Shown here in pieces: positions 47,967-58,012 of a DNA stretch of 64,000 bases. The position numbers and the translations under genes were made by a program. Under the pieces are notes generated by a model. That model saw only the letters and a program-made list of their open reading frames with translations, did not search any database and was not told the DNA's origin. The stretch lies in NCBI RefSeq assembly GCF_014489515.1, contig NZ_CP060782.1, positions 1,488,001 through 1,552,000 of the forward strand, given 5' to 3'. Position 1 is the first letter of the stretch. Each line of letters begins with the position of its first letter. The DNA comes from Sphingomonas sediminicola. GTDB lineage: Bacteria; Pseudomonadota; Alphaproteobacteria; Sphingomonadales; Sphingomonadaceae.

Positions 47967-49363
47967 ATGGAAACGACAACTCTGCCTCGACCCCCGCGCG
48001 TGGGCCTGGTGTCGCTTGGCTGTCCCAAGGCTTTGGTCGACAGCGAGCGGATCATCACCAAGCTACGCGCTGACGGATACCAGATGTCGCCCGATTATGC
48101 GGGCGCGGACGTCGTGCTCGTGAACACCTGCGGCTTCCTCGATTCCGCAAAGGAAGAGAGTTTGGAAGCGATCGGTGAGGCCATCGCCGAGAACGGCCGC
48201 GTCGTCGTCACGGGTTGCATGGGCAATGAGGCGGATGTCATCCGCAAGCGCTTCCCGGATGTGCTCGCGATCACCGGGCCGCAGCAGTACGAGGAAGTGG
48301 TTTCGGCGGTTCATGAAGCAGCGCCCCCTGCCCCTTCGCCCTATCTAGACCTAGTCCCGGAAGCGGGCTGAAGCTGACACCGCGCCACTACAGCTACTTG
48401 AAGATTTCAGAGGGCTGCAATCACCGCTGCAGCTTCTGCATCATCCCGAGCATCCGCGGCGACCTCGTCAGCCGTCGCCCCGACGCGATCCTCCGCGAGG
48501 CGGAAAAGCTGATCGAGGCGGGCACGAAGGAGCTGCTCGTCATCAGCCAGGACACGTCGGCCTATGGCGTCGACATCCGCCACCAGCCGCGCATGTGGAA
48601 AGGCGAGGAAGTCCGCGCTCACATGACCGACCTGTCGCGTGAGCTTGGCAAGCTCGGCGCGTGGGTGCGGCTGCACTACGTCTATCCCTATCCGCACGTC
48701 GACCAGGTCATCCCGCTAATGGCTGAGGGACTGGTCCTCCCCTACCTCGACATCCCATTCCAGCACGCGAGCCCGAAGGTGCTTCGCTCGATGAAGCGGC
48801 CTGCGAATGAAGCGAAGGTGCTCGAACGGCTGAGGAGCTGGCGCTTGATAGTGCCCGACATGGCGGTTCGCTCGTCCTTCGTCGTCGGCTTCCCCGGCGA
48901 GACGGAAGAGGATTTCCAGTACCTGCTCACCTGGCTCGAAGAAGCGCAGCTCGACCGCGTCGGCGCATTCAAGTTCGAGCCGGTATCAGGTGCTGCGGCG
49001 AACACCCTCCCCGACCCCGTGCCGGAGGAAGTGAAGCAGGAGCGCTACGACCGCGTGATGGAGATTTCCGCTCGCATCAGCGCCGAGAAGCTGGCCGCCA
49101 AGGTCGGCAAGACGATCGAGGTGCTGATTGATCGGGTGGATGAAGTTCCTCCGCCGGAGGAAGGCGCGGACAGGGGTCATTTCGATGCTCCCCATCCTCA
49201 ACATCATCATGGCATCGGCGCGACAGGCCGCTCGAAGGCCGATGCGCCGGAGATCGATGGGGAAGTTCACTTGCGTGACGCTGGCCACCTGTCGCCCGGC
49301 GACATCGTCAGCGTAAAGGTCGAGGACAGCGACGAGCACGATTTGTTCGGAGTGCCGGCTTAG
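47967..49363 (+). CDS. rimO: Ribosomal protein S12 methylthiotransferase, one frameshift
   Basis: Radical-SAM methylthiotransferase acting on Asp of ribosomal protein S12. The UPF0004 domain has its cluster cysteines in [19 protein letters not shown] and TGCMGNEAD. After LVPEAG the frame breaks near 48370 and resumes [20 protein letters not shown]; one extra G in GGG joins it. The radical-SAM triad is CNHRCSFC. The C-terminal TRAM domain carries an unusual insertion (residues about 400-420, containing [12 protein letters not shown]). About 466 residues. The stop overlaps the convergent PilZ gene by 4 bases. Confidence 0.95.
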
Positions 49364-49818
49364 TCCTTTTTCTGGTTGAGACGATCGATCGCCTGGTCGA
49401 CGGCCTTCGTCACCCGCCGGATCGCGAACGACAAGGCTTCGAGCTCGATCAGCGCCTTTTCGACGACCTCGGCATTAGGGGCCTTCTGGTTCTCGGACGG
49501 GCTTCGCAAGAGCGCCGCGCTGACGGCCGCCGTCGAAACGGATTGGGTGAATTTGCACCCGAAGAAGCGTCCGCTGCTCCACGCAACTTCAGCCTGTGCC
49601 GTTCCCGCTTCGGGAATGACCACCTCGAGAAGCTCGCCTGCAACCAGGTCGATCGGGCTTTCGACGAGCAGGCCCTCTTCCGAGAGATCGTGGATCACGA
49701 CCTGAGTCTGCGAGGTCGAGGCGCTGACTCCTTCCACCTCCAGGCGAAGCTTGCGGCGGCTGGCCGACCTACGTTCGCCCTTGTCGGGTTCGGTATCGAG
49801 TTGGGCGCGCAAAGACAT
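49360..49818 (-). CDS. PilZ-domain protein
   Basis: A 152-residue protein with an N-terminal PilZ domain (15-100): the c-di-GMP motifs appear as RRSASRRKL (RxxxR type) and [12 protein letters not shown] ([D/N]xSxxG type). The C-terminal third ([20 protein letters not shown]) is helical. Likely a cyclic-di-GMP receptor; the target is unknown. A second PilZ domain in the window sits on the GGDEF-EAL protein at 41.4-43.5 kb. Confidence 0.85.
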   Translation of the reverse strand: MSLRAQLDTEPDKGERRSASRRKLRLEVEGVSASTSQTQVVIHDLSEEGLLVESPIDLVAGELLEVVIPEAGTAQAEVAWSSGRFFGCKFTQSVSTAAVSAALLRSPSENQKAPNAEVVEKALIELEALSFAIRRVTKAVDQAIDRLNQKKD

Positions 49819-49927
49819 TCGGGCGAAGCTGGCCCGTCATGGCTAAGAAGAGGTTAACATGCTTGGCCGTTTGGCTTGGCAGTCGGGCATTTCGCCTGTT
49901 CGTGCATCCCGCTAAGGCGTCGGACCC

Positions 49928-51339
49928 ATGACCGACTTCAATTCCCTGCTCGTGGCGGACCGCGGCCAGAAGGCGCATCCGATTCATCTCGTCGACAAGA
50001 ACAGCTTCGAGGATTGGGCGAAGACCCGCCCGGCCGAGGATCTCGCGCTCCTCAAGGCCCACCGGTTCGACGGGAAGACGGGTTTCGCTTTCGTCATCCT
50101 CCCGCGAAAGGCGGACGAGCTGGAAGTCGTGAGCGCGGTCGCGGACACCGAGTCGCTGTCACCCTGGTGTCTGGCGAAACTCGGCGAAAGCCTGCCCGAG
50201 GGACCTACAAGCTTGCATCGGGAGAGCCCGGCCAGGCAGCGCTCGGCTGGTTGCTCGCGCAGCACCGCCTCGAAGCCTACCGCTCTAAAAACGACGAGCC
50301 GGAACGCGGCCCACGCATCCTGGTGACGGGCGAACCGGCAAGGGTCGACCCGACCGTCCGGCAGGCGGAAGCGGTATCGCTGGTTCGCGATCTGGTGGAC
50401 ACGCCGGCTGGCGACCTCGGCCCGGCCGAACTTGAAAAGGCCGTGAGACAGGTCGCCGAACTGATCGGCGCCGAGATTCGAGTCACCTCCGGCAAGGACC
50501 TCGACGAAGGCTATCCCCTTATCGCTGCGGTCGGGCGCGCGGCGACGGCGGAGCGTGCGCCGCGCCTGATCGAGCTGGAATGGGGACGCCCGGATCACCC
50601 GCGCGTGGCCGTGATCGGCAAGGGCGTCTGTTTCGACAGCGGCGGCCTCGATCTCAAGCCGGCCAGCGGAATGCGGCTTATGAAGAAGGACATGGGCGGA
50701 GCAGCCCACGCCCTCGCGCTCGCAAGGCTCGTTGCGGGAGAGCGGCTTCCTGTCCGGCTCCATCTCCTGATTCCGGCTGTCGAGAATGCCGTGTCCGGCA
50801 ATGCCCTGCGGCCGGGAGACATCGTGAAGTCCCGCCAAGGGCTTCACGTCGAGATCGATAATACGGATGCAGAGGGCCGGCTGGTCCTCGCCGATGCGTT
50901 GACCAAGGCAGGCGAGAGCGAGCCCGAGCTGATCGTGGACTTTGCAACGCTTACGGGCGCGGCGCGGGTTGCGCTGGGCCCGGACCTCCCTGCCCTTTTC
51001 TCCAACAATGACGAGCTGGCGGACCAGCTGGCTCGCTCGGGCAAAGAAATTGCGGATCCTACATGGCGGATGCCCATCTGGGACGCTTACGAGGAGATGC
51101 TGAAGAGCGATGTCGCGGACCTGGCCAATGCGGCCGGATCGCCGATGGCCGGGGCGGTCGTCGCCACAATGTTCCTCAAGCGCTTCGTGCCCAAAGAGAC
51201 CCCTTGGGCCCATCTCGATACCTATGCGTGGCGGGACAAGGCCAAGCCGGGGCGCCCCAAGGGAGGCGAAGCCCTTGGGCTAAGGGCATTTTTCGCCGTC
51301 CTAGAAGAACGTTACCGACCGCTACCGACCCAACGGTAA
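49928..51339 (+). CDS. pepA: M17-family leucyl aminopeptidase, one frameshift
   Basis: Di-zinc aminopeptidase. ATG 49928 gives an N-terminal domain (MTDFNSLLVADRGQKAHPIH); near 50205 the frame breaks and resumes TYKLASGEPGQAALGWLLAQ; one extra G in GAGGGA joins them (about 470 residues). Catalytic features: GKGVCFDSGGLDLKP, MKKDMGGAAH, and the M17 signature NTDAEGRLVLADAL, then DFATLTGAARVALG. The symbol is by family; sphingomonads often carry more than one M17 enzyme. Confidence 0.9.
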
Positions 51340-51447
51340 CAGCCCTTTTTGCGGTCTTCCGGTCCTAAAACCGGACCGCACCTGCAACATTTCGGCAACT
51401 CACCTGTTTACTTGCCCATCACGGGATGGACGGGAGAGAGAGCCGAA

Positions 51448-51822
51448 ATGGGCGACGAATCGCTAGCTGGTTGGATGCGGGCGCTTATCGCCTATGTCCG
51501 ATCTGGCGAGCCGGACCTCACCAACCGGCAAATGGCCCTCCTGATGATGGTCTATCTGACGCCCGGGCCCCATACGGTCCGCGGCCTCGCCAAGGTGCTT
51601 GGCGTGTCCAAGCCCGTCGTCACCCGCGCCTTGAACACCTTGGGTACCCTCGGTTATCTGCGCCGCGAACGTGATCAGGACGATCGAAGAAACGTGTTCG
51701 TCGTCCGCACCAGCAACGGGGCGAACTTTCTTGAAGGGTTCAAACGAAACCTCCGCGAGAGCGACCGGCTCGCCTCGCACCGGCCGGTCATCGGACAGCA
51801 GCCGGCCTACGCGCACCGTTAG
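51448..51822 (+). CDS. MarR-like winged-helix protein
   Basis: A 124-residue HTH protein: ALLMMVYLTPGPHTVRGLAK and LGVSKPVVTRALNTLGTLGY form the helix-turn-helix, followed by a wing with RRERDQDDRRNVFVV. Close to MarR family length if the N-terminus MGDESLAGWMRALIAYVRSG is right (ATG 51448 preceded by GAGAGAG). The frame is open further upstream to 51349 without support. Ligand and targets unknown. Confidence 0.75.
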   Translation: MGDESLAGWMRALIAYVRSGEPDLTNRQMALLMMVYLTPGPHTVRGLAKVLGVSKPVVTRALNTLGTLGYLRRERDQDDRRNVFVVRTSNGANFLEGFKRNLRESDRLASHRPVIGQQPAYAHR

Positions 51823-52126
51823 CGGGTTCGCCCTCAGCGGCCGTTCGAGCCCGCCCGATCCAGCCTCCCACGCCTATCGCCCAGACCTCGCCGACGTCGC
51901 GCTCGCCGGTCAGGTCATCGCGTCGCACTATGCGGAGCCGATCGACAAGATCGTTATCGCCAATTCACCGCTACGCATTGCAGCGTCCGATGAAGCGGAG
52001 GAGCTCGCGGAGTTGGAGGTCGACGACCCGTTCAGCATGCTCGACGACACGCTCGGCTGGGCATGGGGCTATGCGGGGCGGGATCGCAGGGTCGGCTACG
52101 TCCGCTCGGAAGCGCTGAGCGGCTAG
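51815..52126 (+). CDS. SH3-like domain fragment of an NlpC/P60 protein, start not visible
   Basis: The frame contains FALSGRSSPPD, YRPDLADVALAGQVIASHYA, then an SH3b-like segment (DDTLGWAWGYAGRDRRVGYV) and stops at TAG 52126. This resembles the N-terminal part of sphingomonad C40 (NlpC/P60) peptidases, but the catalytic domain is missing: mltG ends one base later on the other strand. No ATG, GTG or TTG is visible near the expected start; the first supported codon is about 51815, overlapping the MarR-like stop. Truncated gene or stand-alone SH3 protein. Confidence 0.45.
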   Translation, partial: TVSGFALSGRSSPPDPASHAYRPDLADVALAGQVIASHYAEPIDKIVIANSPLRIAASDEAEELAELEVDDPFSMLDDTLGWAWGYAGRDRRVGYVRSEALSG

Positions 52127-53095
52127 CTACATCTCGCCGCGCTGGCGGCGGATCGCATACCAACGCTGAACATTGGCCTGATGCTGCTGTAGCGTGTCAG
52201 CGAACACATGTCCCCCGGTGCCGTCCGCGACGAAGTAGAGCGCCTTCGTCTGCTCCGGATTCAGGACCGCGGCGATGCTTTCCTTACCCGGATTGGCGAT
52301 GGGTCCCATCGGTAGGCCGGGCTCGCGATACGTATTGTAGCCGGTAATGGCCATTAGCTCCGACTTTTTGATCCTTCGGCCGAGCGGCTTGCCCTTGGTA
52401 ATCGGGTAGATGACGGTCGGGTCGGCATCGAGCTTCATGCCGATGCGCAGGCGATTGCAGTAAACGCCCGCCACCATCCGGCGCTCGGACGCCTTCCCGG
52501 TTTCCTTCTCGACGATCGAGGCCAAGATGACGACCTCCTGCCGTGACGCGACGGGGCAGTTCGCGGGCTTCCTGAGCAGCTGGTCGAGAGTCTTCGTCAT
52601 TGCCACTTGCATCCGAGCGACGACCGCCGCTCGGCTTTCATCGCGCTCATAGCTGTAGCTGTCGGGCAGAACCGAACCTTCAGCGATCGTCGGTGTGGGG
52701 CCGGTCAGGAATGGGTTTGCCGCCAGTTTCTCCTGGACGATGATCGACGGCATTCCCTCCGTGACGGTGATCAGCCGCAGCAAGGGCTTGCCGTGTTGGA
52801 GCAAGTCGAGAATGCTCGCAGCGCTGGCGCCCTTCGGAATCTCGAATTCGCCGGCCTGAACCGGATCGGCGCCACCGAACAGCCGGGCACCGACTTTGAA
52901 GCGCCGTGCGGAAGATATAAGTTTCGCCTTTTCGAGCTGACCGGCGACCGCCGCGACGCTCGATCCTTCCTCCACGGTGAAGTCTGAAACCCGCGCGCTA
53001 GGTCCCGGGCCGTACCAGCCGTAAAGCAGTATCGCGACGGGGATGCCCACCGCGATAGCAATCCCCAGCGCCAGGCGGCGCCAGAGAGTGCGCAT
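52127..53095 (-). CDS. mltG: Endolytic murein transglycosylase
   Basis: Cleaves nascent peptidoglycan strands. The 322-residue product has an N-terminal membrane anchor (LALGIAIAVGIPVAILLY), a LysM-like region (FTVEEGSSVAAVAGQLEKA) and the YceG/MltG domain with the catalytic Glu in ILASIVEKETGKASERRMVA, NRLRIGMKLDADPTVIY and NTYREPGLPMGPIANPG. Its ATG shares one base with the fabF stop (TAATG), giving the acpP-fabF-mltG order common in proteobacteria. Confidence 0.95.
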   Translation of the reverse strand: MRTLWRRLALGIAIAVGIPVAILLYGWYGPGPSARVSDFTVEEGSSVAAVAGQLEKAKLISSARRFKVGARLFGGADPVQAGEFEIPKGASAASILDLLQHGKPLLRLITVTEGMPSIIVQEKLAANPFLTGPTPTIAEGSVLPDSYSYERDESRAAVVARMQVAMTKTLDQLLRKPANCPVASRQEVVILASIVEKETGKASERRMVAGVYCNRLRIGMKLDADPTVIYPITKGKPLGRRIKKSELMAITGYNTYREPGLPMGPIANPGKESIAAVLNPEQTKALYFVADGTGGHVFADTLQQHQANVQRWYAIRRQRGEM

Positions 53096-54354
53096 TAGAC
53101 GGCCTTCATGATCAGCGAGGCGTTCGTGCCGCCGAAGCCGAAGCTGTTGTTGAGGACGGCGCGGACGGAGCGTTCCTTCGCCTTGTGTGGAACGAGGTCG
53201 ACGCCGGCGGTGCCCTCACTAGGATTGTCGAGGTTGAGCGTCGGCGGGACGATCTGGTCGCGAAGCGCGAGGATGCAGAAGATGCTCTCCACCGCACCGG
53301 CGCCGCCGAGAAGGTGGCCGATGGCCGACTTGGTCGAGCTCATCGAGACGGTGCCGATGGCATTGCCGAACAGTCGGCGGACAGCCCCGAGCTCCAATTC
53401 GTCGCCGAGCGGCGTCGAAGTGCCGTGCGCGTTGATATAGTCGATATCGGACGGCTGCAGGCCCGACTTCTTCAGCGCCATTTCCATCGACCGATAGCCA
53501 CCCGATCCTTCGGGGTGCGGCGCGGTCACGTGATAGGCGTCGCCCGAAAGTCCGTAGCCGACAACCTCGGCGTAGATCTTCGCGCCGCGGCGCTTCGCAT
53601 GCTCATATTCCTCGAGCACGACGACGCCGGAGCCCTCGCCCATGACAAAACCGTCGCGATCCTTGTCGTAGGGACGGCTCGCCTTCTCGGGCTGGTCGTT
53701 GAACGCCGTCGACAGTGCGCGAGCTTGCGCGAAACCGGCGATTCCGATTGGGCAGATGGTCGCCTCCGCGCCGCCGGCGAGCATGATGTCGGCATCGTCG
53801 TCGCGGATCATCCGCGCGGCGTCGCCGATCGAGTGCGCACCGGTCGAGCAAGCCGTTACGACCGCATGATTCGGGCCCATCAGGCCATACTTGATCGAGA
53901 CCTGTCCGGAGATGAGGTTGATCAGGCGGCCATGAACGAAGTGCGGGCTGACGCGGCCCGGCCCCTTCTCGTGAAGGACGAGGCTTTCGCTCTCGATCCC
54001 CGGAAGACCGCCGATGCCCGAGCCGATGGAGACCCCGGCGCGAAGGCGGGTCGTTTCGTCCATGTCGGTGAGGCCCGCGTCCTCGATCGCCTGACCGGCC
54101 GCATCGATCCCGTAGATGATGAACGGGTCGACCTGACGCTGGACCTTGTGATCGACGCGCTTCGACGGGTCGAAGCCATATTCGTGATCGGTCGGCTTTA
54201 CCTCACAGGCGATCCGGCATTTCTGGTCGCTGGCGTCGAAATGGGTGATCGGCCCGGCGCCGCTTTTGCTCGCAAGGATATTCTTCCAGGTCGTTTCAAC
54301 GTCGCCGCCAAGCGGCGTTACGAGGCCGAGACCAGTCACCACGACACGGCGCAT
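53095..54354 (-). CDS. fabF: Beta-ketoacyl-ACP synthase II
   Basis: Condensing enzyme of fatty-acid elongation, 419 residues. Catalytic Cys in VVTACSTGAHSIGDA; catalytic His residues in NAHGTSTPLGD and SAIGHLLGGAGAVE; C-terminal NSFGFGGTNASLIM. N-terminus MRRVVVTGLGLVTPLGGDVE. Full length and unbroken. It lies between acpP and mltG; the 107-base gap to acpP contains a hairpin. Confidence 0.97.
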   Translation of the reverse strand: MRRVVVTGLGLVTPLGGDVETTWKNILASKSGAGPITHFDASDQKCRIACEVKPTDHEYGFDPSKRVDHKVQRQVDPFIIYGIDAAGQAIEDAGLTDMDETTRLRAGVSIGSGIGGLPGIESESLVLHEKGPGRVSPHFVHGRLINLISGQVSIKYGLMGPNHAVVTACSTGAHSIGDAARMIRDDDADIMLAGGAEATICPIGIAGFAQARALSTAFNDQPEKASRPYDKDRDGFVMGEGSGVVVLEEYEHAKRRGAKIYAEVVGYGLSGDAYHVTAPHPEGSGGYRSMEMALKKSGLQPSDIDYINAHGTSTPLGDELELGAVRRLFGNAIGTVSMSSTKSAIGHLLGGAGAVESIFCILALRDQIVPPTLNLDNPSEGTAGVDLVPHKAKERSVRAVLNNSFGFGGTNASLIMKAV

Positions 54355-54384
54355 GTCTTCACTCCACTATAGACATCAAAAACA

Positions 54385-54416
54385 AACGGCCTCCCGACAG
54401 GCTGCGGGAAGCCGTT
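54385..54416 (-). terminator. Hairpin with T-rich tail between acpP and fabF
   Basis: Arms AACGGC-C-TCCCG and CGGGA-A-GCCGTT pair with a single C-A mismatch around a 9-base loop. On the minus strand it is followed by TGTTTTTGATG. It could attenuate transcription from acpP into fabF, lowering fabF relative to the abundant acpP message. Confidence 0.6.
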
Positions 54417-54461
54417 CGTACCGCCAGCATCAAATGCAGCGGCGGCAGTTATCGGACCCGA

Positions 54462-54698
54462 TCAGCCCTTGTTCTGCTCGATATAGTCGATCGCGTCCTT
54501 AACAGTGCTGATCTTCTCGGCTGCATCGTCGGGAATCTCGACACCGAATTCCTCTTCGAACGCCATCACCAGCTCGACGATGTCGAGGCTGTCGGCGCCG
54601 AGATCGTCGATGAAGCTCGCGTCCTCGGTAACCTTGTCAGCTTCGACACCGAGATGTTCGACGACGATCTTCTTCACCCGATCGGCAGTCTCGCTCAT
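54462..54698 (-). CDS. acpP: Acyl carrier protein
   Basis: Acidic 78-residue ACP with the 4'-phosphopantetheine Ser in [21 protein letters not shown]-terminus [33 protein letters not shown] precedes ATG 54698, an optimal ribosome binding site consistent with high expression. First gene of acpP-fabF-mltG. Confidence 0.98.
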   Translation of the reverse strand: MSETADRVKKIVVEHLGVEADKVTEDASFIDDLGADSLDIVELVMAFEEEFGVEIPDDAAEKISTVKDAIDYIEQNKG

Positions 54699-54810
54699 GG
54701 AAGATTCCTCCGTTTTCTGATTTTGGCCTGCCCTAGCCCCGCAGTTGTTTCCCGGCAAGTAGCGCAAATCAGGGTTCCGCTACTGCCCGTGGACGCTACG
54801 GAGGGCTGGA

Positions 54811-55284
54811 TTGAGGGATGAACGCTTGAACGGAGGGAATGCCTCACGACCGCTGACACCCGGCGAAATCGTGCTCGCCCGATCGATGTTCGGCGACGCG
54901 ATCGACTACGGCCGCGTAAGGATGGTGCGGCGCAAGTGGTGGCCGTTCCAGCCCCAGAGCGTGGCGATGGCTCCGATGGGCAACATCCATTTTCATCCCC
55001 ATTCCGACCTTTGGTCCGAGGATTTCTCGCGCGAGCCGCTCCATCGGCAAGGCCTATTCATCCATGAATTGACCCACGTGTGGCAGACTCAGAAGCGCGG
55101 GCGTTTCTACCTTCCGCTCATGCGCCATCCGTTCTGCAGATACGGCTACGACCTCGAGCCCGGACGGCGGTTCGAGGACTATGGCCTTGAGCAGCAAGCC
55201 GAAATCGTCCGCCACCGCTTTCTTGCCGACCATGGGCGCGCGCTGACCATCTGCCCGCCGCGCGAAATCCTGCCGTTTTACTAG
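54811..55284 (+). CDS. Vgr-related HExxH protein
   Basis: About 150 residues, resembling proteins named 'vgr related' in sphingomonad genomes (from memory). It contains FIHELTHVWQTQKRG, an HExxH zinc-protease-type motif as in DUF4157 proteins, but the third ligand is not obvious. N-terminal half: LTPGEIVLARSMFGDAIDYG. The start is uncertain: TTG 54811 or TTG 54826; the ATG 54819 is out of frame. No type VI secretion genes are nearby despite the name. Confidence 0.6.
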   Translation: MRDERLNGGNASRPLTPGEIVLARSMFGDAIDYGRVRMVRRKWWPFQPQSVAMAPMGNIHFHPHSDLWSEDFSREPLHRQGLFIHELTHVWQTQKRGRFYLPLMRHPFCRYGYDLEPGRRFEDYGLEQQAEIVRHRFLADHGRALTICPPREILPFY

Positions 55285-55409
55285 GAAAATTGCCGTGTCA
55301 CCCGGCAGCAACACAGAGGGGACAAAGCTGACACATTTGTTAGCCTCGGTTCCCATACACGGCCGTTCCGCCTAATCATTACGGGTCCGCGCAAACAAAG
55401 GGGCTTTCT

Positions 55410-58002
55410 ATGCGCCGCTCGGCAATTCTTCTCGTCGGCACCGCTGCCGTCGCACTCGCAACACCGTCATTCGCCCAAACCGCTCCGGAGGCGACCGCGC
55501 AAGCGGCAAACCAGCCCGAAGACATGCAGGGCGACGAAATCATCGTCACGGCGACCAAGCGCGCCACGACGGTCCAGGACGTTCCCTTCTCGATCAACGC
55601 ACAGACCGAGCAGGACATCCAGCGCGCGAACGCCCAGACTATCGAGGACTTGAGCCGCAACATCGCGGGCCTCACCGTCCAAAACCTCGGGCCGGGCCAG
55701 AGCCAGGTTTCCGTGCGCGGCGTCTCGGCCGGCCAAATCGTCCGCGACCAGCCGGGCGTGAAGGAGCAGGTCGGCGTCTATCTCGACGAGAGCGTGATCT
55801 CGCTCTCGCTGTTCACACCCGACCTCGATCTTTTCGATCTGAACCGCGTCGAAACCCTTCGCGGCCCTCAGGGCACTCTGTTCGGTTCGGGATCGGTCGG
55901 CGGCACCATCCGCTACATCACCAACCAGCCGAAGCTCGGCACGACCGAGGGCTTGGTCGAGGCCAATATCAACACCGTCGACGAAAGCGACATCGGCTAT
56001 CACATGAAGGGCGCGATCAACGTGCCTTTGGGTGACACCGCCGCGTTACGCGCAGTCGCCTACGGCACCAAATATGCCGGCTTCATCGACGCGGCCGGCC
56101 CCGCCGGCGGAAAGAATATCAACGACGGCAGCCGCGTCGGCGGCCGCGTTGCGGTGTTGTGGGAACCCACGGCGAATATCCGCATCACGCCGCGCGTCGT
56201 CTACCAGCAGATTCGGGCAGACGGCTTCAACCGCGAAGAGCATTACAACCTCTTCGACAACCAGTTCACGACGACTGGCGGCGACCTGATCGGAAAACGC
56301 AAGCAGTACCTGCGGCTTCGCGAGAAGTTCAAGGACGACACGCTCCTCGCCGACCTGACGGCAGCCGTCGACCTTGGCGGCGTCGAGCTCACCTCGGTCA
56401 CCAGCTACATCAATCGCGACATCCTGGTCAGCCGCGACGCATCGGCGCTCACGGCCTCCGTCTATGTCTCGTTCGCGGGCGCCGCTCCCTTGCGATCGGC
56501 GGCGCGGATCTGGCCTCCAATCTCCGCGACACCACCAAGTTGAAGACGTGGACGCAGGAACTCCGCCTCGCCTCAACCGGCAGCGGGCCGTTCCAGTGGG
56601 TCTTCGGCGGATTCTATTCGAAGGTCGACCGCAAGTATGCCCAGCGGCTCCCAACTCCGGGCTCAGATGAGTTCGGTCAGGACTTCCTCGACGTGATCGC
56701 GCCGGGAGTAGATATCGCGGACACGCGCAACGGCTTCCCGGCAGATTCGCCGTACAACGCCGACCTTCCATACGACATCAAGCAAGGCGCCCTGTTCGGC
56801 GAAGCGAGCTACGACTTCGGCCAGTTCAAGCTGACCGCAGGCGGACGCTACTACGACTTCAAAGAAACCCGCGACTTCATCTCGGGCGGCATCTTCGCCA
56901 ACGGCGACACCCGCATCGGCGACAAGACCAAGTCGAACGGCTTCAACCCGCGCGTGATTGCGACGTGGGAGCCGACCAACAATCTCAGCGTCAACGTCCA
57001 GGCGGCGAAGGGCTTCCGGCTTGGCGGCATCAACGATCCGCTCAACCTCCCGCTCTGCAGCGCGCAGGACGTTTCCATCTACGGCCCATTCCAGTCGAAC
57101 TCGTACGACGATGAATCGCTGTGGAACTACGAGGCCGGCGTGAAGTATCAGCGTCGCGGCATCACGTTCAATGCGGCGGCCTTCACCAGCCAGATCAGGG
57201 ATTTGCAGGTCACGGTGGACGCCGGAAGCTGCTCGTCGCGCATCGTGCTCAACGTTCCGAAGGCCCATACGGTGGGCTTCGAGGCTGAGTTTGCGGCGCA
57301 TCCGGCACCGGGTCTCGAGCTCTCGCTTGCGGGCAGCATCGTCAGCGCCGAGTTCGACTCAACCGTGCCTGAACCGTTGGCAACCCGGACCGGCATTCGG
57401 AAGGGCAACCGCCTGCCGACCGTTCCGAAATACCAGCTGGCTGCGAGCGCAACCTATGGCACGCGCTTCAGCGACAATGCCGATTGGTATGCGACTGCAA
57501 GCTATCAGTACGTCGGCAGCCGATACACGCAGCCGAGCGACCAGGAGCCTGGTGCCGGCTTCGTCGGCAATGCCTTGTTCTACGATCCGATCACCGGCGA
57601 CTTCGGCTCGGGCGTCAACGACTTCGGCTCGCTGAGGCTCAAGGCATACAATCTGGTCAACCTGTCGACCGGAATCGAATGGGACAGTGGCCTAGAGCTC
57701 GTCGCCTACGTCCAAAACCTGTTCGACACGAACCCGAAGCTGTCATTCGACCGCGAGCGCGGCATGCGCGCCCGTATCGGCTACAACATCGGAACCCCTC
57801 GTACGATCGGCCTGACCGCCCGGTACAAGTTCAGGGAAGCACCGCCGGTAGCGGCTCCGCCGCCGCCTCCTCCGCCCCGCCGCCTCCGCCGCCTCCGGCG
57901 ACGCAGACCTGCGCGGACGGATCGGTGATCCTGGCGACCGAGGCCTGCCCGGTTCCGCCGCCTCCTCCTCCGCCGCCGCCACCGGCTCCGGAACGCGGTT
58001 GA
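55410..58002 (+). CDS. TonB-dependent receptor with Pro-rich C-terminal tail, two frameshifts
   Basis: Outer-membrane TonB receptor of about 864 residues. Signal peptide MRRSAILLVGTAAVALATPS to FAQ; plug start EIIVTATKRATTVQDVPFSI; plug RVETLRGPQGTLFGSGSVGG; barrel. The frame breaks near 56488 (after SFAGAAPL, continuing DLASNLRDTTKLKTW) and again near 57880; each needs one extra base. The last barrel strand is LTARYKF, after which a tail continues: poly-Pro, ATQTCADGSVILATEACP, poly-Pro, APERG. Without the second correction the tail is Arg-rich and stops at 57928. Ligand unknown; followed by a Tat-exported oxidoreductase. Confidence 0.87.
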
Positions 58003-58012
58003 TCGGACTGGG

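Noticed and set aside
57850-57928. Arg-rich end of the second TonB receptor as a real C-terminus
   Set aside because: The alternative frame gives a regular Pro-rich, Cys-containing tail with normal codon use; the Arg run is a typical out-of-frame reading of CCG/CCT proline codons.
57840-58002. Proline-codon run as a nucleotide tandem repeat or CRISPR-like element
   Set aside because: It is coding low complexity without fixed repeat units or spacers.
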